From Defluviitaleaceae bacterium (GTDB lineage: Bacteria; Bacillota; Clostridia; Lachnospirales; WRAX01): 35,305 bases of DNA. The position numbers and the translations under genes were made by a program. The number at the start of each line of letters is the position of its first letter. The stretch's first letter is position 1. Below the pieces are notes generated by a model. The model had not been told where the DNA came from. It did not search any database and saw only the letters and a list, made by a program, of their open reading frames with translations. Of this stretch, positions 15,517 to 23,329 are shown piece by piece. The DNA lies in NCBI GenBank assembly GCA_009785595.1, contig WQVZ01000013.1:1-35305 (forward strand). The letters are read 5' to 3'.

Positions 15517-15966
15517 ATGAACAGATATCATAGCCATGAGGCCGCCCAAAACCGTGTACCTACAGACTTTGGCGGCCGTCCGTTTGTGGTGGACATACAG
15601 CAGGCCACCCTGAGCAATGACACATATCGCACAGCCTTATGGACCGGCCAACATTTGCAACTTACTGTAATGAACATAAACCCCGGCGATGACATTGGCC
15701 TGGAGGCACATCCCCATGTAGACCAGTTTTTGCGTGTGGAGCAAGGGCAAGGCGTGGTACAAATGGGCACCGGCCCAAACAACCTACATTTTGCCATGCC
15801 GGTTTTTAATGACTATGCCGTTTTTGTCCCTGCGGGCACATGGCATAATATAACCAACACGGGCAATGCTCCCCTAAAGCTGTACACAATATATGCCCCA
15901 CCCAATCACGCTTTTGGCACCATACACCCCACCAAAGAAGTGGCTGAAGCCGAGGAGCATCATTGA
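15517..15966 (+). CDS. Cupin-domain protein
   Basis: A 149-residue single-domain cupin. Motif 1 is GLEAHPHVDQFLRVEQGQG with metal ligands His65 and His67; motif 2 is VFVPAGTWHNITNTG with His110. The N-terminal 40 residues and the C-terminal tail, with HAFGTIHPTKEVAEAE, match a common family of small anaerobe cupins of unknown enzymatic role, so a metal-bound isomerase, dioxygenase or sensor function cannot be separated. The start has GGGAG about 8 nt upstream. It is monocistronic and ends in a strong terminator. Confidence 0.85.
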   Translation: MNRYHSHEAAQNRVPTDFGGRPFVVDIQQATLSNDTYRTALWTGQHLQLTVMNINPGDDIGLEAHPHVDQFLRVEQGQGVVQMGTGPNNLHFAMPVFNDYAVFVPAGTWHNITNTGNAPLKLYTIYAPPNHAFGTIHPTKEVAEAEEHH

Positions 15967-15968
15967 AC

Positions 15969-16005
15969 ACACCAAAAAGCCCCGCATGACGGGGCTTTTT
16001 GGTGT
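15969..16005. terminator. Strong bidirectional intrinsic terminator
   Basis: A perfect 16-bp stem (15969-15984 and 15990-16005) with a 5-nt loop, a GCCCCG core and T-rich flank on either strand, between the convergent cupin and XRE genes. Confidence 0.9.
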
Positions 16006-16010
16006 CAAAA

Positions 16011-17075
16011 CTATTCTGGGTTGTTGCGCTGCTTCAATTCCGACAGATTTTTTGCCACCATGGTAACAAGCTCCATCTCGTCTTCGGAAAGTCTGTTGGC
16101 ATATGCAACAAATTTGTGTATATGGGCTTTTTTAAGCCTTAGTTTGGACGGCGTGGGGCCGGACTCGGTATCCTTAAAAAATACATCGGCAGTAATGCCA
16201 AAAACCTCTGCCAATTTACACAAATTGAAACTGGTCTGACCCCTATCGCCACGTTCCATCAGGCCCACGGCGGCGGGCGTCATATCCAAAATAACTGCAA
16301 TGTCATCTATAGATAGCTTACAGGTGTTACGTTCTCTTCTGATATTGCGGCCTACCATGGAGTTAAACTGGCTTCTACTGATGGTAAGGCCGGAGTAGAA
16401 TTCGTATTCGGTAGCCTCATCTTGAAGCATCTTGTGGGCCTCGTATTCTTTTAGGCTTTCAAGCACGCTAAAACCTTCGCCCGCAAGTTTGTTATCTCTA
16501 TAGAAAATACCCTTGCGCACAACAGCGGCAGCTTTTTGCATGGGAAAATCCCCGTCTTCACTGACAAACATTACCGCATCAAAATGCAATTCAAACATAA
16601 GTTCCAGTGTTTTAAATGCCTTGGGGTCACTGATGTTGTCCAAATCATAATACCTGGCCCTTAGCAAGCGTAACAGAATATTCATGTGGATAGATAGCTT
16701 TATGATGGCATAGCGTTCTTCATTAGCATATTCTTCCAGTTTTTCCAAAGCGGCCTTTGCCATGACATTGGCCTTTTCGTATGTATCCGCGTAGTCGACA
16801 ACTCCAGCTAAAATCCTTATATCATAAAAATCCCATTCATTTGCACTGGATAATCTGTCAAATATCGGGGCAGCCATTTCACAACATGCTTCAAAGTCGT
16901 TATTTAGCCTTTCATCATCAAATATTCTAAGCACGCGCAATGTATCGTTGATCTGAGGATCATTGCCGTTTTCTTTGATGTATTCTATCAAACCGTATTC
17001 TGCTGCTTTCTTTTTTCCCGGCTCGTGATTGCCGTCAATAGCAAATGCGTTGTCCATCAACTGATGCTTTAGCAA
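16011..17075 (-). CDS. XRE-family regulator with a large N-terminal helical sensor domain
   Basis: A 354-residue protein starting at TTG 17075, supported by GGAGGG with 8-nt spacing. Residues 1-235 are helical, with Glu/Lys/Leu-rich repeats that could be TPR-like (for example DYADTYEKANVMAKAALEKL). The XRE helix-turn-helix is at about 241-302 (MVGRNIRRERNTCKLSIDDIAVILDM, then GLMERGDRGQTS). A short helical tail follows (312-354). Peptide-sensing RRNPP regulators have the HTH first and TPRs second; here the order is reversed, so it belongs to another group. Its promoter overlaps a perfect palindrome (17270-17294), which suggests autoregulation. A Cys-rich short ORF precedes it on the same transcript. 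Confidence 0.85.
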   Translation of the reverse strand: MLKHQLMDNAFAIDGNHEPGKKKAAEYGLIEYIKENGNDPQINDTLRVLRIFDDERLNNDFEACCEMAAPIFDRLSSANEWDFYDIRILAGVVDYADTYEKANVMAKAALEKLEEYANEERYAIIKLSIHMNILLRLLRARYYDLDNISDPKAFKTLELMFELHFDAVMFVSEDGDFPMQKAAAVVRKGIFYRDNKLAGEGFSVLESLKEYEAHKMLQDEATEYEFYSGLTISRSQFNSMVGRNIRRERNTCKLSIDDIAVILDMTPAAVGLMERGDRGQTSFNLCKLAEVFGITADVFFKDTESGPTPSKLRLKKAHIHKFVAYANRLSEDEMELVTMVAKNLSELKQRNNPE

Positions 17076-17131
17076 TTTGTAGTCCCTCCCAATGTTTCAA
17101 TACAGCGCATTACAAATTGTATAATCTCTGT

Positions 17132-17215
17132 CTATCGCCCACAACATTTAAGACCAAAGCTAATGATATAATCTTGGGCGCAATCACACCATATGTAGTA
17201 ATAATCACAACACAT
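17132..17215 (-). CDS. Putative Cys-rich 27-residue leader peptide upstream of the XRE gene
   Basis: ATG at 17215 has AAAGGAG at 17230-17224 with 8-nt spacing, as good a site as those of the large genes. The 27-residue product begins MCCDYYYIWCDC and ends GLKCCGR. It has six Cys (2, 3, 10, 12, 24, 25) and five aromatic residues, with no signal peptide or clear membrane span. It ends 56 nt before the regulator start. It may be a leader peptide sensing cysteine supply, a metal-binding peptide, a signal for the regulator, or a chance ORF. Confidence 0.4.
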   Translation of the reverse strand: MCCDYYYIWCDCAQDYIISFGLKCCGR

Positions 17216-17238
17216 ATCGCAAACTCCTTTCTGTATCC

Positions 17239-17267
17239 GCAACACATTCTATGTGTTGCTTTTTTTC
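17239..17267 (+). terminator. Intrinsic terminator on the plus strand with no annotated gene before it
   Basis: Stem GCAACACAT / ATGTGTTGC (17239-17247 and 17251-17259), 3-nt loop, then a run of seven or eight T. Upstream on the plus strand a TATAAT box (17120-17125) exists with only a weak -35, so an unannotated RNA of about 130-140 nt antisense to the Cys-rich ORF is possible. On the minus strand it is a leader hairpin without a U-tract. Confidence 0.5.
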
Positions 17268-17269
17268 TT

Positions 17270-17294
17270 ATTATGGTACATATAGTACCATAAT
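17270..17294. promoter_or_regulatory. Operator-like palindrome ATTATGGTAC-N5-GTACCATAAT
   Basis: A perfect 10-bp inverted repeat with a 5-nt centre. It overlaps the predicted -10 box and start site of the minus-strand promoter of the XRE locus, as expected for an autorepressor site. Confidence 0.65.
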
Positions 17295-17310
17295 CCTACA
17301 ATACACGCAA
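17282..17310 (-). promoter_or_regulatory. Promoter of the XRE locus
   Basis: TTGCGT (17310-17305) and TACTAT (17287-17282) with 17-nt spacing on the minus strand. The -35 lies 8 nt after the stop of the HAD gene. Confidence 0.55.
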
Positions 17311-17317
17311 CCACTTT

Positions 17318-18121
17318 TTATCGACATAATTCGACAAATATGGTATCTGCTATTTGACCAATATGCTCAAAAATATATGTGGGCTGGTGTGGGCTGTGTT
17401 CGACATATGCACACTTTGTCTCGCCGCTAAACACCAGGGCTGTGTCCACACCAGCGGCAATGCCGCAGGCAATGTCCGTGTACAGCCTGTCGCCAATCAG
17501 TATAGCATCCTCGGCGGCACAACCTTCCTGGGCCAGGGCCACGTCTACCATATCTGACCCGGGTTTGCCCATAAAAACAGGCTTGCGGCCCGTGGCATTT
17601 TCCAAAATTTGGGCCACAGAGCCACAATCCGGCACGGCACCATATTCCGTAGGACAAACCATATCACAATTGGTGGCTATATAACCCACGCCGCGGTTTA
17701 ACAACATACAGGCATCCTCCAGCTTTTTAAAATTAAGCTCTGTATCAAAGCCCATCACCAGAGCAGCAATACCGGGTTGTACAAAATTTGTGATATTTAT
17801 GCCATATGCGGCTAATTCATCCCGAAAAGCAGCAGTGCCAAGGGCATAAATCAGCCGCCCATTATATTGATCTTTCAGATACGCCGCTGTGACTCGCGTG
17901 GATGATATAATCCGGTCAGCATCAACACCAATACCCATTTTGGCTAATTTTTCTATATATTGGGCGGTGCTCTTGGAAGAATTATTGGTCAAAAAGACGT
18001 ATTTTGCTCCGATGCTGGTGATGGTATGCAAAAATGGAATGGTATGCTCAAATAATCTGTCACCTAGGTATATTGTGCCGTCCATATCCAACATAAACAG
18101 TCGCTTTTTATGCAAATCCAT
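17318..18121 (-). CDS. HAD-IIA family sugar phosphatase (NagD/AraL-like)
   Basis: A 267-residue cytoplasmic phosphatase of normal family length. HAD motif I is FMLDMDGTIYLGD (nucleophile Asp and acid Asp), motif II VFLTNNSSKS, motif III Lys in MGKPGSDM, and motif IV ILIGDRLYTDIACG. The large cap between motifs II and III is of the C2 (IIA) type. Family members dephosphorylate sugar phosphates or phosphoglycolate; the exact substrate is not predictable. GAGG lies 12 nt before the ATG, a long spacing. It follows the SLC13 permease gene by 47 bp and is probably co-transcribed with it. Confidence 0.92.
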   Translation of the reverse strand: MDLHKKRLFMLDMDGTIYLGDRLFEHTIPFLHTITSIGAKYVFLTNNSSKSTAQYIEKLAKMGIGVDADRIISSTRVTAAYLKDQYNGRLIYALGTAAFRDELAAYGINITNFVQPGIAALVMGFDTELNFKKLEDACMLLNRGVGYIATNCDMVCPTEYGAVPDCGSVAQILENATGRKPVFMGKPGSDMVDVALAQEGCAAEDAILIGDRLYTDIACGIAAGVDTALVFSGETKCAYVEHSPHQPTYIFEHIGQIADTIFVELCR

Positions 18122-18140
18122 AATGACACCAACCTCGTAG

Positions 18141-18161
18141 GGGTCGCCGTCCCGGCGACCC
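18141..18161. other. GC-rich 9-bp hairpin between permease and phosphatase genes
   Basis: GGGTCGCCG (18141-18149) and CGGCGACCC (18153-18161) with a 3-nt loop. There is no T-run, so it is more likely an mRNA-processing or attenuation hairpin within the operon than a terminator. Confidence 0.5.
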
Positions 18162-18168
18162 GGATATC

Positions 18169-19473
18169 CTAAAAATTCAACACCAGCGGAAACAACAGTA
18201 CCACTAGCACGTATGCCAGCAATGTAAACAACCCACCGACTTTTACATAATCCATAAAACGATATCCCGCCGGCAGCATCATGGTCATTGGCGGTGTGGA
18301 CACCGGCGTGGCGTAGCTGATATTGCCGGCGATAACCACCGCCAACACCACGCTTTTTACGTCAAAACCCAGCTCCAGCGCTATATTTACGGCAATGGGT
18401 ATAAGCAGTGCCGCCGTAGCCGTGCTGGACATAAAATTAGTAAGCACAATGGCGATAAATGCCAGCGCGGCAGTAAGCAGCCATGGCGACACGCCTTGGC
18501 CCAAAAAATCCACCACAGCATGGGCTATCATCAAGCCTGCGCCGCTGTGATCCAACCCGGCAGACAAACCCAGCGAACATGCAATGACAATTATCGTTGT
18601 CCAGTCCATGGTCTGGTATGCCCGCTTTTGCGTAATGCAGCCGCTTATAATGCACACAGAGGCTCCAACCATGGCCACAATGCCCATGGTCCACAGGTCT
18701 GTAATAAAACCCACTATACAAAAAACCAACACCGCCACGGCAACCCACATTCTGGCCAGTCTTTTGACCCGGTCTTTAGGGCTTAAAACCTCTTCGTGGG
18801 CAACATCAGACATGCCTGTAGATTCATCCGCCGCCGGCTCAGGAAAATTAAACACCCGTTTTTGCAGGGAATGGCCGATGGTAAGGTAAAACACCAGCAA
18901 CAGACCTATAATAGGCAGGCCAACGGCACTAAGTTCAAAAAAACCAATGGTATCATGGCCGCCTTCGCGCAATATGCTTTGGGCTATAAGTTGTGGCGGC
19001 GACCCCACCACCGTAAGGCCCCCGCTGGTTACGGCGGCAATACCCACCACCATATATGTGTTGCGGCGAGAAAACCTGCCCCCGCTGGCGGCAATGGCGG
19101 CGGCGGCAATAGGCAGCATCATGGCGGCGGCGGCGGTATTGCTTAAAAAAGCCGCGGGCACAGTGGCCACTAATATAAGTACCACAATAAATACCTTTTC
19201 GTTGCCGCCCACCAGGGCAATAATTTTTCTGCCCACAATACGGGCTACGCCTGTTTCGAACAGGGTGTTGCCTATAACCACCATGCCCGCCATTAAAAAC
19301 ACAATATCGTTGCCAAAACCCGCAAAGGCCGTGCCCATGGAGATGACACCAAAAATAGCCAAAGCCAGACACGCAAGGATAGACGTAACGGCTATGGGTA
19401 TAAGCTCGGTTATATATAAAATCAGTGCCACGCCGATTATTATTAGAGCAATTATGCTGGCGTCCAAAACCAT
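18169..19473 (-). CDS. SLC13/DASS-type anion permease
   Basis: A 434-residue polytopic membrane protein with about 11-12 hydrophobic spans and a hydrophilic loop near residues 205-240 (NFPEPAADESTG). The two repeat halves carry the DASS hairpin motifs: AAFLSNTAAAAMMLP with GSPPQL in the first, and NFMSSTATAALLIP with ATPVSTPPMTM in the second. The family moves dicarboxylates, citrate or sulfate, usually with sodium. The displayed ATG is only 1 nt from AGGAGG; TTG two codons later (spacing 7) may be the real start. It is divergent from the Hdr-Flx-Frd operon with 160 bp between, which hints at import of a carboxylate used by that system. The substrate is not shown. Confidence 0.88.
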   Translation of the reverse strand: MVLDASIIALIIIGVALILYITELIPIAVTSILACLALAIFGVISMGTAFAGFGNDIVFLMAGMVVIGNTLFETGVARIVGRKIIALVGGNEKVFIVVLILVATVPAAFLSNTAAAAMMLPIAAAAIAASGGRFSRRNTYMVVGIAAVTSGGLTVVGSPPQLIAQSILREGGHDTIGFFELSAVGLPIIGLLLVFYLTIGHSLQKRVFNFPEPAADESTGMSDVAHEEVLSPKDRVKRLARMWVAVAVLVFCIVGFITDLWTMGIVAMVGASVCIISGCITQKRAYQTMDWTTIIVIACSLGLSAGLDHSGAGLMIAHAVVDFLGQGVSPWLLTAALAFIAIVLTNFMSSTATAALLIPIAVNIALELGFDVKSVVLAVVIAGNISYATPVSTPPMTMMLPAGYRFMDYVKVGGLFTLLAYVLVVLLFPLVLNF

Positions 19474-19632
19474 GCCTCCTCTAAAAACTCACAATATAGC
19501 TACACAATTATAATCGCCCGCAAAATGGATGTCAATAGTCTATAGACAAGTCACCGCAAATATGATATATTTGATTCTGGTAACTTTGATAAACTTTATA
19601 CAATATTTTATGTGATTCGTTGGAGGTCCCCC
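19474..19632. promoter_or_regulatory. Divergent intergenic control region of permease and Hdr-Flx-Frd operon
   Basis: AT-rich, 159 bp. It holds a 10-bp palindrome GTCTATAGAC (19538-19547), which could be a regulator site. Several AT-rich -10-like boxes are present in front of hdrB (for example TATACAAT) but none has a convincing -35 at 17 nt, so activator-dependent or non-sigma-A promoters are possible. Confidence 0.4.
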
Positions 19633-20418
19633 ATGACATACAGCTATTACCCCGGCTGCACTTTAAAAACCAAAGCCAAGGATTTGGATCACTTTGCCCG
19701 CGCATCGGCGGCAGTTTTGGGCTTTACTTTAGAAGAAATAGACGAATGGCAATGCTGTGGTGCCGTATATCCCCTTGGCACCGACGAGGTGGTGTCCAAA
19801 CTTCCCGCTATACGTGTATTGCATCAAGCCGGGCAAAAAAACCAAGCCATGGTGACGCTGTGTTCTGCTTGCCACCATGTTTTTAAACGGGTAAACGACG
19901 ACATGCGCCGGGATGTCGATCTTCGTCGCACAGTGCGCAATTATGATAAAGAGCTGGACTATGACGGCACTACAGAAGTGCTGCATTATATGGAAGTATT
20001 GCAACGGCACGTGGGTTTTGGTGTGTTAAAGGCCAAAGTACAAAACCCCCTAACCGGCCGCAAAATAGGTGCATATTATGGCTGCATGTTGCTGCGCCCC
20101 GGCGGCGTTATGGACTTTGACGACCCGGAAAACCCCACCATCTTCGAAGATTTCATCACGGCCCTAGGCGGCACACCAGTCCCCTACCCTTACCGCAACG
20201 AATGCTGCGGTGGCTACATATCACTAAAGGAGGCCGAAAAGGCCGGGCAAATGGCGGGCAAAGTACTGGAAAGTGCCGCAAACCGCGGCGCAACAGAGCT
20301 TATCACCGCCTGTCCGTTGTGTCTTTATAATGTTTCCAAAAAGGCCGCCGGTGATGTGCCAATATATTATTTTACGCGACTGCTGGTCGAAGCTTTGGAT
20401 GCGGGGATAGATTTCTAA
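19633..20418 (+). CDS. hdrB: HdrB-like subunit (two CCG domains) of heterodisulfide-reductase complex
   Basis: A 261-residue protein; ATG 19633 has GGAGG 6 nt upstream. It has two full CCG domains: Cys9, Cys41-Cys42, Cys77, Cys80, and Cys151, Cys191-Cys192, Cys227, Cys230 (motifs EWQCCGAVYP, LCSAC, YGCMLLRP, NECCGGY, ACPLC). In methanogen HdrB these bind two noncubane 4Fe-4S clusters at which the disulfide is cleaved. The first gene of the operon. In bacteria without CoM-CoB the acceptor of HdrB is usually unknown, perhaps a small thiol or DsrC-like protein, or another protein subunit. Here the operon ends in FrdA/FrdB-like genes, so electrons may pass from HdrBC to them. Confidence 0.92.
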   Translation: MTYSYYPGCTLKTKAKDLDHFARASAAVLGFTLEEIDEWQCCGAVYPLGTDEVVSKLPAIRVLHQAGQKNQAMVTLCSACHHVFKRVNDDMRRDVDLRRTVRNYDKELDYDGTTEVLHYMEVLQRHVGFGVLKAKVQNPLTGRKIGAYYGCMLLRPGGVMDFDDPENPTIFEDFITALGGTPVPYPYRNECCGGYISLKEAEKAGQMAGKVLESAANRGATELITACPLCLYNVSKKAAGDVPIYYFTRLLVEALDAGIDF

Positions 20419-20486
20419 ACTTAAACGTTTGGGGCTTTTGCACGCATACTGCAATGAAAATAAACGCTAGAGAAGGAGTGAGCGTA

Positions 20487-20909
20487 TTGTTTGGCTTTTC
20501 AATTAAAGAAATTATTGATTTGTGTAAAGATTTATTTAGGGGCATAAGTAAAGTTGCCAGAAAGTATACTCGAGTCTCTAAAGAAAAGAAGGATGTAAAG
20601 GCAATTAAGAGTGACGTAAAAGAAGCTTATAAATTGATAATGCGCTACTATCCGATAAGGGAAATTTCTAGCGCTAACCTTAAGGAAATCATTGCCCGTT
20701 GCGAATCTAACGAAAAGTTTGGCTTTACTTCTGCTAAGGAGGTATCTAATGTGAATGAAATGATAAATCGTTTTAGCGGGAGCGATACATCTTATGAGAA
20801 TAAAATTTATTATCAAATGCTCACTCTCAAAATATTTAACATTTACAATTATCAAAACGAATCGTTAAGATTAACTGATAGTACAACGAAACTTATTTCT
20901 AAAAAGTAA
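20487..20909 (+). CDS. Unknown 140-aa AT-rich protein inserted between hdrB and hdrC
   Basis: TTG 20487 is preferred because GGAG lies 8 nt before it; an ATG 33 bp upstream has no such site. The product is helical, basic and charged: FSIKEIIDLCKDLFRGISKVARKY, then a Lys/Glu stretch (SKEKKDVKAIKSDVKEAYK) and an Asn/Tyr/Ser-rich C-terminus. No Cys cluster, flavin or membrane motif is seen. The codon use is strikingly AT-rich (AAA, AAT, TTT, ATT) against the GC-richer genes on both sides, which suggests recent acquisition. Its strand agrees with the operon. No function can be assigned. Confidence 0.7.
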   Translation: MFGFSIKEIIDLCKDLFRGISKVARKYTRVSKEKKDVKAIKSDVKEAYKLIMRYYPIREISSANLKEIIARCESNEKFGFTSAKEVSNVNEMINRFSGSDTSYENKIYYQMLTLKIFNIYNYQNESLRLTDSTTKLISKK

Positions 20910-20972
20910 GCTGTCTTTTGATGTTTAACTTTGAAATATATGCAACCATGAATTATGAAAAGGGGTGGCAAA

Positions 20973-21359
20973 ATGCACAGCAACCACACCAAAAACGAAC
21001 TTTTGGCCATTAGTGGCGCGGATATTGACCGTTGCATGAAGTGCGGCCGGTGCTCCGCGTCCTGCCCATCGCACCAGGCCATGGACATACGCCCGCATCA
21101 GTTCGTGTCTTATGCGGCGGACGGGCGTGTCGATGCCCTGCTGGAATGCAATTCGCTGTGGCAATGCTTGTCATGCTTTGCCTGTATACAGCGTTGTCCG
21201 CGGGATGTAAAGCCTGCCCAACTTATTGAGGCGGCGCGGCTGATGGTAATTAGGCAGCAAGGTGAAAATTATATAGATCCAGATGAAATACCGGGGTTGC
21301 TTAATAATGATGTTCCCCAACAGCTGTTGGTCAGTGCTTTTCGTAAATATCGTAAATAG
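20973..21359 (+). CDS. hdrC: HdrC-like 4Fe-4S protein
   Basis: A 128-residue protein with two classic 4Fe-4S sites: Cys21, 24, 27, 31 (CMKCGRCSASCPS) and Cys65, 68, 71, 75 (CLSCFACIQRCPR), spaced as in HdrC. It passes electrons between HdrA and HdrB. ATG 20973 has AGGGG about 8 nt upstream; an ATG six codons earlier is less well placed. It is 17 bp from hdrA and tightly organised with it. Length is somewhat shorter than archaeal HdrC (about 180). Confidence 0.92.
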   Translation: MHSNHTKNELLAISGADIDRCMKCGRCSASCPSHQAMDIRPHQFVSYAADGRVDALLECNSLWQCLSCFACIQRCPRDVKPAQLIEAARLMVIRQQGENYIDPDEIPGLLNNDVPQQLLVSAFRKYRK

Positions 21360-21376
21360 GAGGTGGACAGCAAAGT

Positions 21377-23329
21377 ATGGAAAAAATTGGTGTTTTTGTC
21401 TGCCACTGCGGCTCAAATATTAAAGGAAATGTGGACACAGCGGCGGTTGTGGAGCAAATATCTCATGTAGATGGCGTGGCTATGGCGGTGGAATATCCAT
21501 ATATGTGCGCCGAGGCCGGACAGGCTATGATACGTAATGCCATAACCGAACACGGTCTGACAGGAGTTGTGGTTGCCGCTTGCAGCCCGCGTATGCACGA
21601 AGCTACTTTCCGCAAAGCCGCCGAACGTGCCGGATTGAATTCATATATGGTAGAAATTGCTAACATTCGGGAGCAATGCTCGTGGGTGCATCGTGATACT
21701 GTCAGTGCCACGAAAAAGGCTGTGGCGTTGGCCCGTGCCGCCGTGGCTAAGGTACATCGCAACACACCCCTTCATCCCGGCGAAAGCAGTGTTACAAAAC
21801 GGGCGTTGGTGGTGGGCGGCGGCATTGCCGGCATACAGGCCGCATTGGATATTGCCGAGGCAGGCTTTGAAGTGACAATTGTGGAGACTACCCCTAGCAT
21901 TGGCGGCAAAATGGCCCAACTGGACAAAACTTTCCCTACCCTAGACTGCTCTGCCTGTATTTTGACGCCAAAAATGGTGGATGCCGCCGGGCATGATAAC
22001 ATTGCCATACATACATATAGCGAAATTGAAAAAGTAGAGGGTTTTGTGGGTAATTTTACTGTGAGTATTCGCAAAAAGGCCCGTAGTGTAGATATGGACA
22101 AATGTACGGGTTGCGGAGATTGCTGGGCAAAATGCCCTGTAAAGCGCGTGCCAAGCGAATTCGATAGCGGTCTGTGCAACCGCACCGCCATATACACCCC
22201 CTTTGCCCAGGCGGTGCCCAATGTGCCAGTTATAGACCGCACCAATTGTGTCAAGTTTAAGACGGGACGTTGTGGTCTGTGCCGCACAGTGTGTCAGCCT
22301 GGTGCTATTGATTTTGACCAGCAGGACGAGATTATTACAGAAAATTTTGGCGCGGTGGTGCTGGCCACGGGTTATGATACTATTAGTTTGGATAAATTTG
22401 GTGAGTATGCATACCACGACAGCCCAGATGTGCTTACAGCCCTGGAATTTGAGCGGATGACCAATGCCGCAGGGCCGACAGATGGCAGGATTGTACGTAT
22501 GTCCGATGGGCACAAACCCAAAAGCATCACATTTATACAGTGTGTTGGCTCGCGTGATATTACAAATCGCGGCAAAACTTATTGTTCTAAAATATGCTGT
22601 ATGTACACTGCAAAGCAGGCTATTTTAATCAAAGATAAATATCCCGATGTGGACGTACAGGTTTTTTATATAGATGTGCGCACCCCTGGCAAGAATTTTG
22701 ATGAATTTTATCGACGTGCCGCAGAGGAATACGGAGTAAAGTATATAAAAGGCCAGGTAGGCAAGGTGGTAAATGTGGGTGATACGCTTCATATTCAGGC
22801 TGTTGACATGTTAGAAGGTAGGCATATGGATATACAAACAGATATGATAATTTTAGCAACTGCTATACAGCCATCAGCCACAGCAAAAACTACTGCCGGT
22901 ATGTTTTCTTCCAGTGTGGACCAAAACCACTTCATGACGGAAGCCCACCCAAAATTGCGCCCGGTAGAAAGTCATACCGCTGGCGTTTTCTTAGCGGGTT
23001 GCGGCCAGGGACCCAAGGATATCCCAGAAACCGTGGCTCAAGCCAGTGCGGCGGCTGCTAAGGTCATTGGCCTGCTGGTCAAAGATAAATTGATGACAAA
23101 TCCCTGTACCGCTGCAACTGACGAGGATTTGTGCAACAACTGCGGCCTTTGCGGCAATGTATGCCCATATGGCGCCATTACTTATGAATCAAAACTAACG
23201 GCAAGTGTCAATAATGCTTTGTGTCAAGGCTGCGGTGCATGTGTAGTAACATGTCCCTCCGGTGCGATGGACTTGCATGGCTTTACCAACAGACAACTAA
23301 TGGCGGAGGTGGACGCAATATGCAAATAA
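21377..23329 (+). CDS. hdrA: HdrA-like FAD/4Fe-4S bifurcating subunit
   Basis: A 650-residue protein with the full HdrA layout. The N-terminal domain has Cys9 and Cys11 (FVCHCGSNI), Cys44 and Cys69 (AACSPRMHE). The FAD Rossmann motif VVGGGIAGIQAA is at 145-156, followed by FPTLDCSACILTPKM (Cys191, Cys194). An inserted ferredoxin-like region has CTGCGDCWAKCPV (243-255) and Cys291/299/302/306. The C-terminus has two 4Fe-4S sites, CNNCGLCGNVCPYGA (586-600) and CQGCGACVVTCPSGA (616-630). HdrA is the flavin bifurcation site, sending one electron to ferredoxin and one to HdrBC. AGGAGG precedes the ATG. It overlaps the next gene by 10 bp. Confidence 0.95.
   Translation: MEKIGVFVCHCGSNIKGNVDTAAVVEQISHVDGVAMAVEYPYMCAEAGQAMIRNAITEHGLTGVVVAACSPRMHEATFRKAAERAGLNSYMVEIANIREQCSWVHRDTVSATKKAVALARAAVAKVHRNTPLHPGESSVTKRALVVGGGIAGIQAALDIAEAGFEVTIVETTPSIGGKMAQLDKTFPTLDCSACILTPKMVDAAGHDNIAIHTYSEIEKVEGFVGNFTVSIRKKARSVDMDKCTGCGDCWAKCPVKRVPSEFDSGLCNRTAIYTPFAQAVPNVPVIDRTNCVKFKTGRCGLCRTVCQPGAIDFDQQDEIITENFGAVVLATGYDTISLDKFGEYAYHDSPDVLTALEFERMTNAAGPTDGRIVRMSDGHKPKSITFIQCVGSRDITNRGKTYCSKICCMYTAKQAILIKDKYPDVDVQVFYIDVRTPGKNFDEFYRRAAEEYGVKYIKGQVGKVVNVGDTLHIQAVDMLEGRHMDIQTDMIILATAIQPSATAKTTAGMFSSSVDQNHFMTEAHPKLRPVESHTAGVFLAGCGQGPKDIPETVAQASAAAAKVIGLLVKDKLMTNPCTAATDEDLCNNCGLCGNVCPYGAITYESKLTASVNNALCQGCGACVVTCPSGAMDLHGFTNRQLMAEVDAICK

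Noticed and set aside
20454-20486. Upstream ATG start for the unknown gene between hdrB and hdrC
   Set aside because: It has no ribosome site, whereas TTG 20487 has GGAG at 8-nt spacing.
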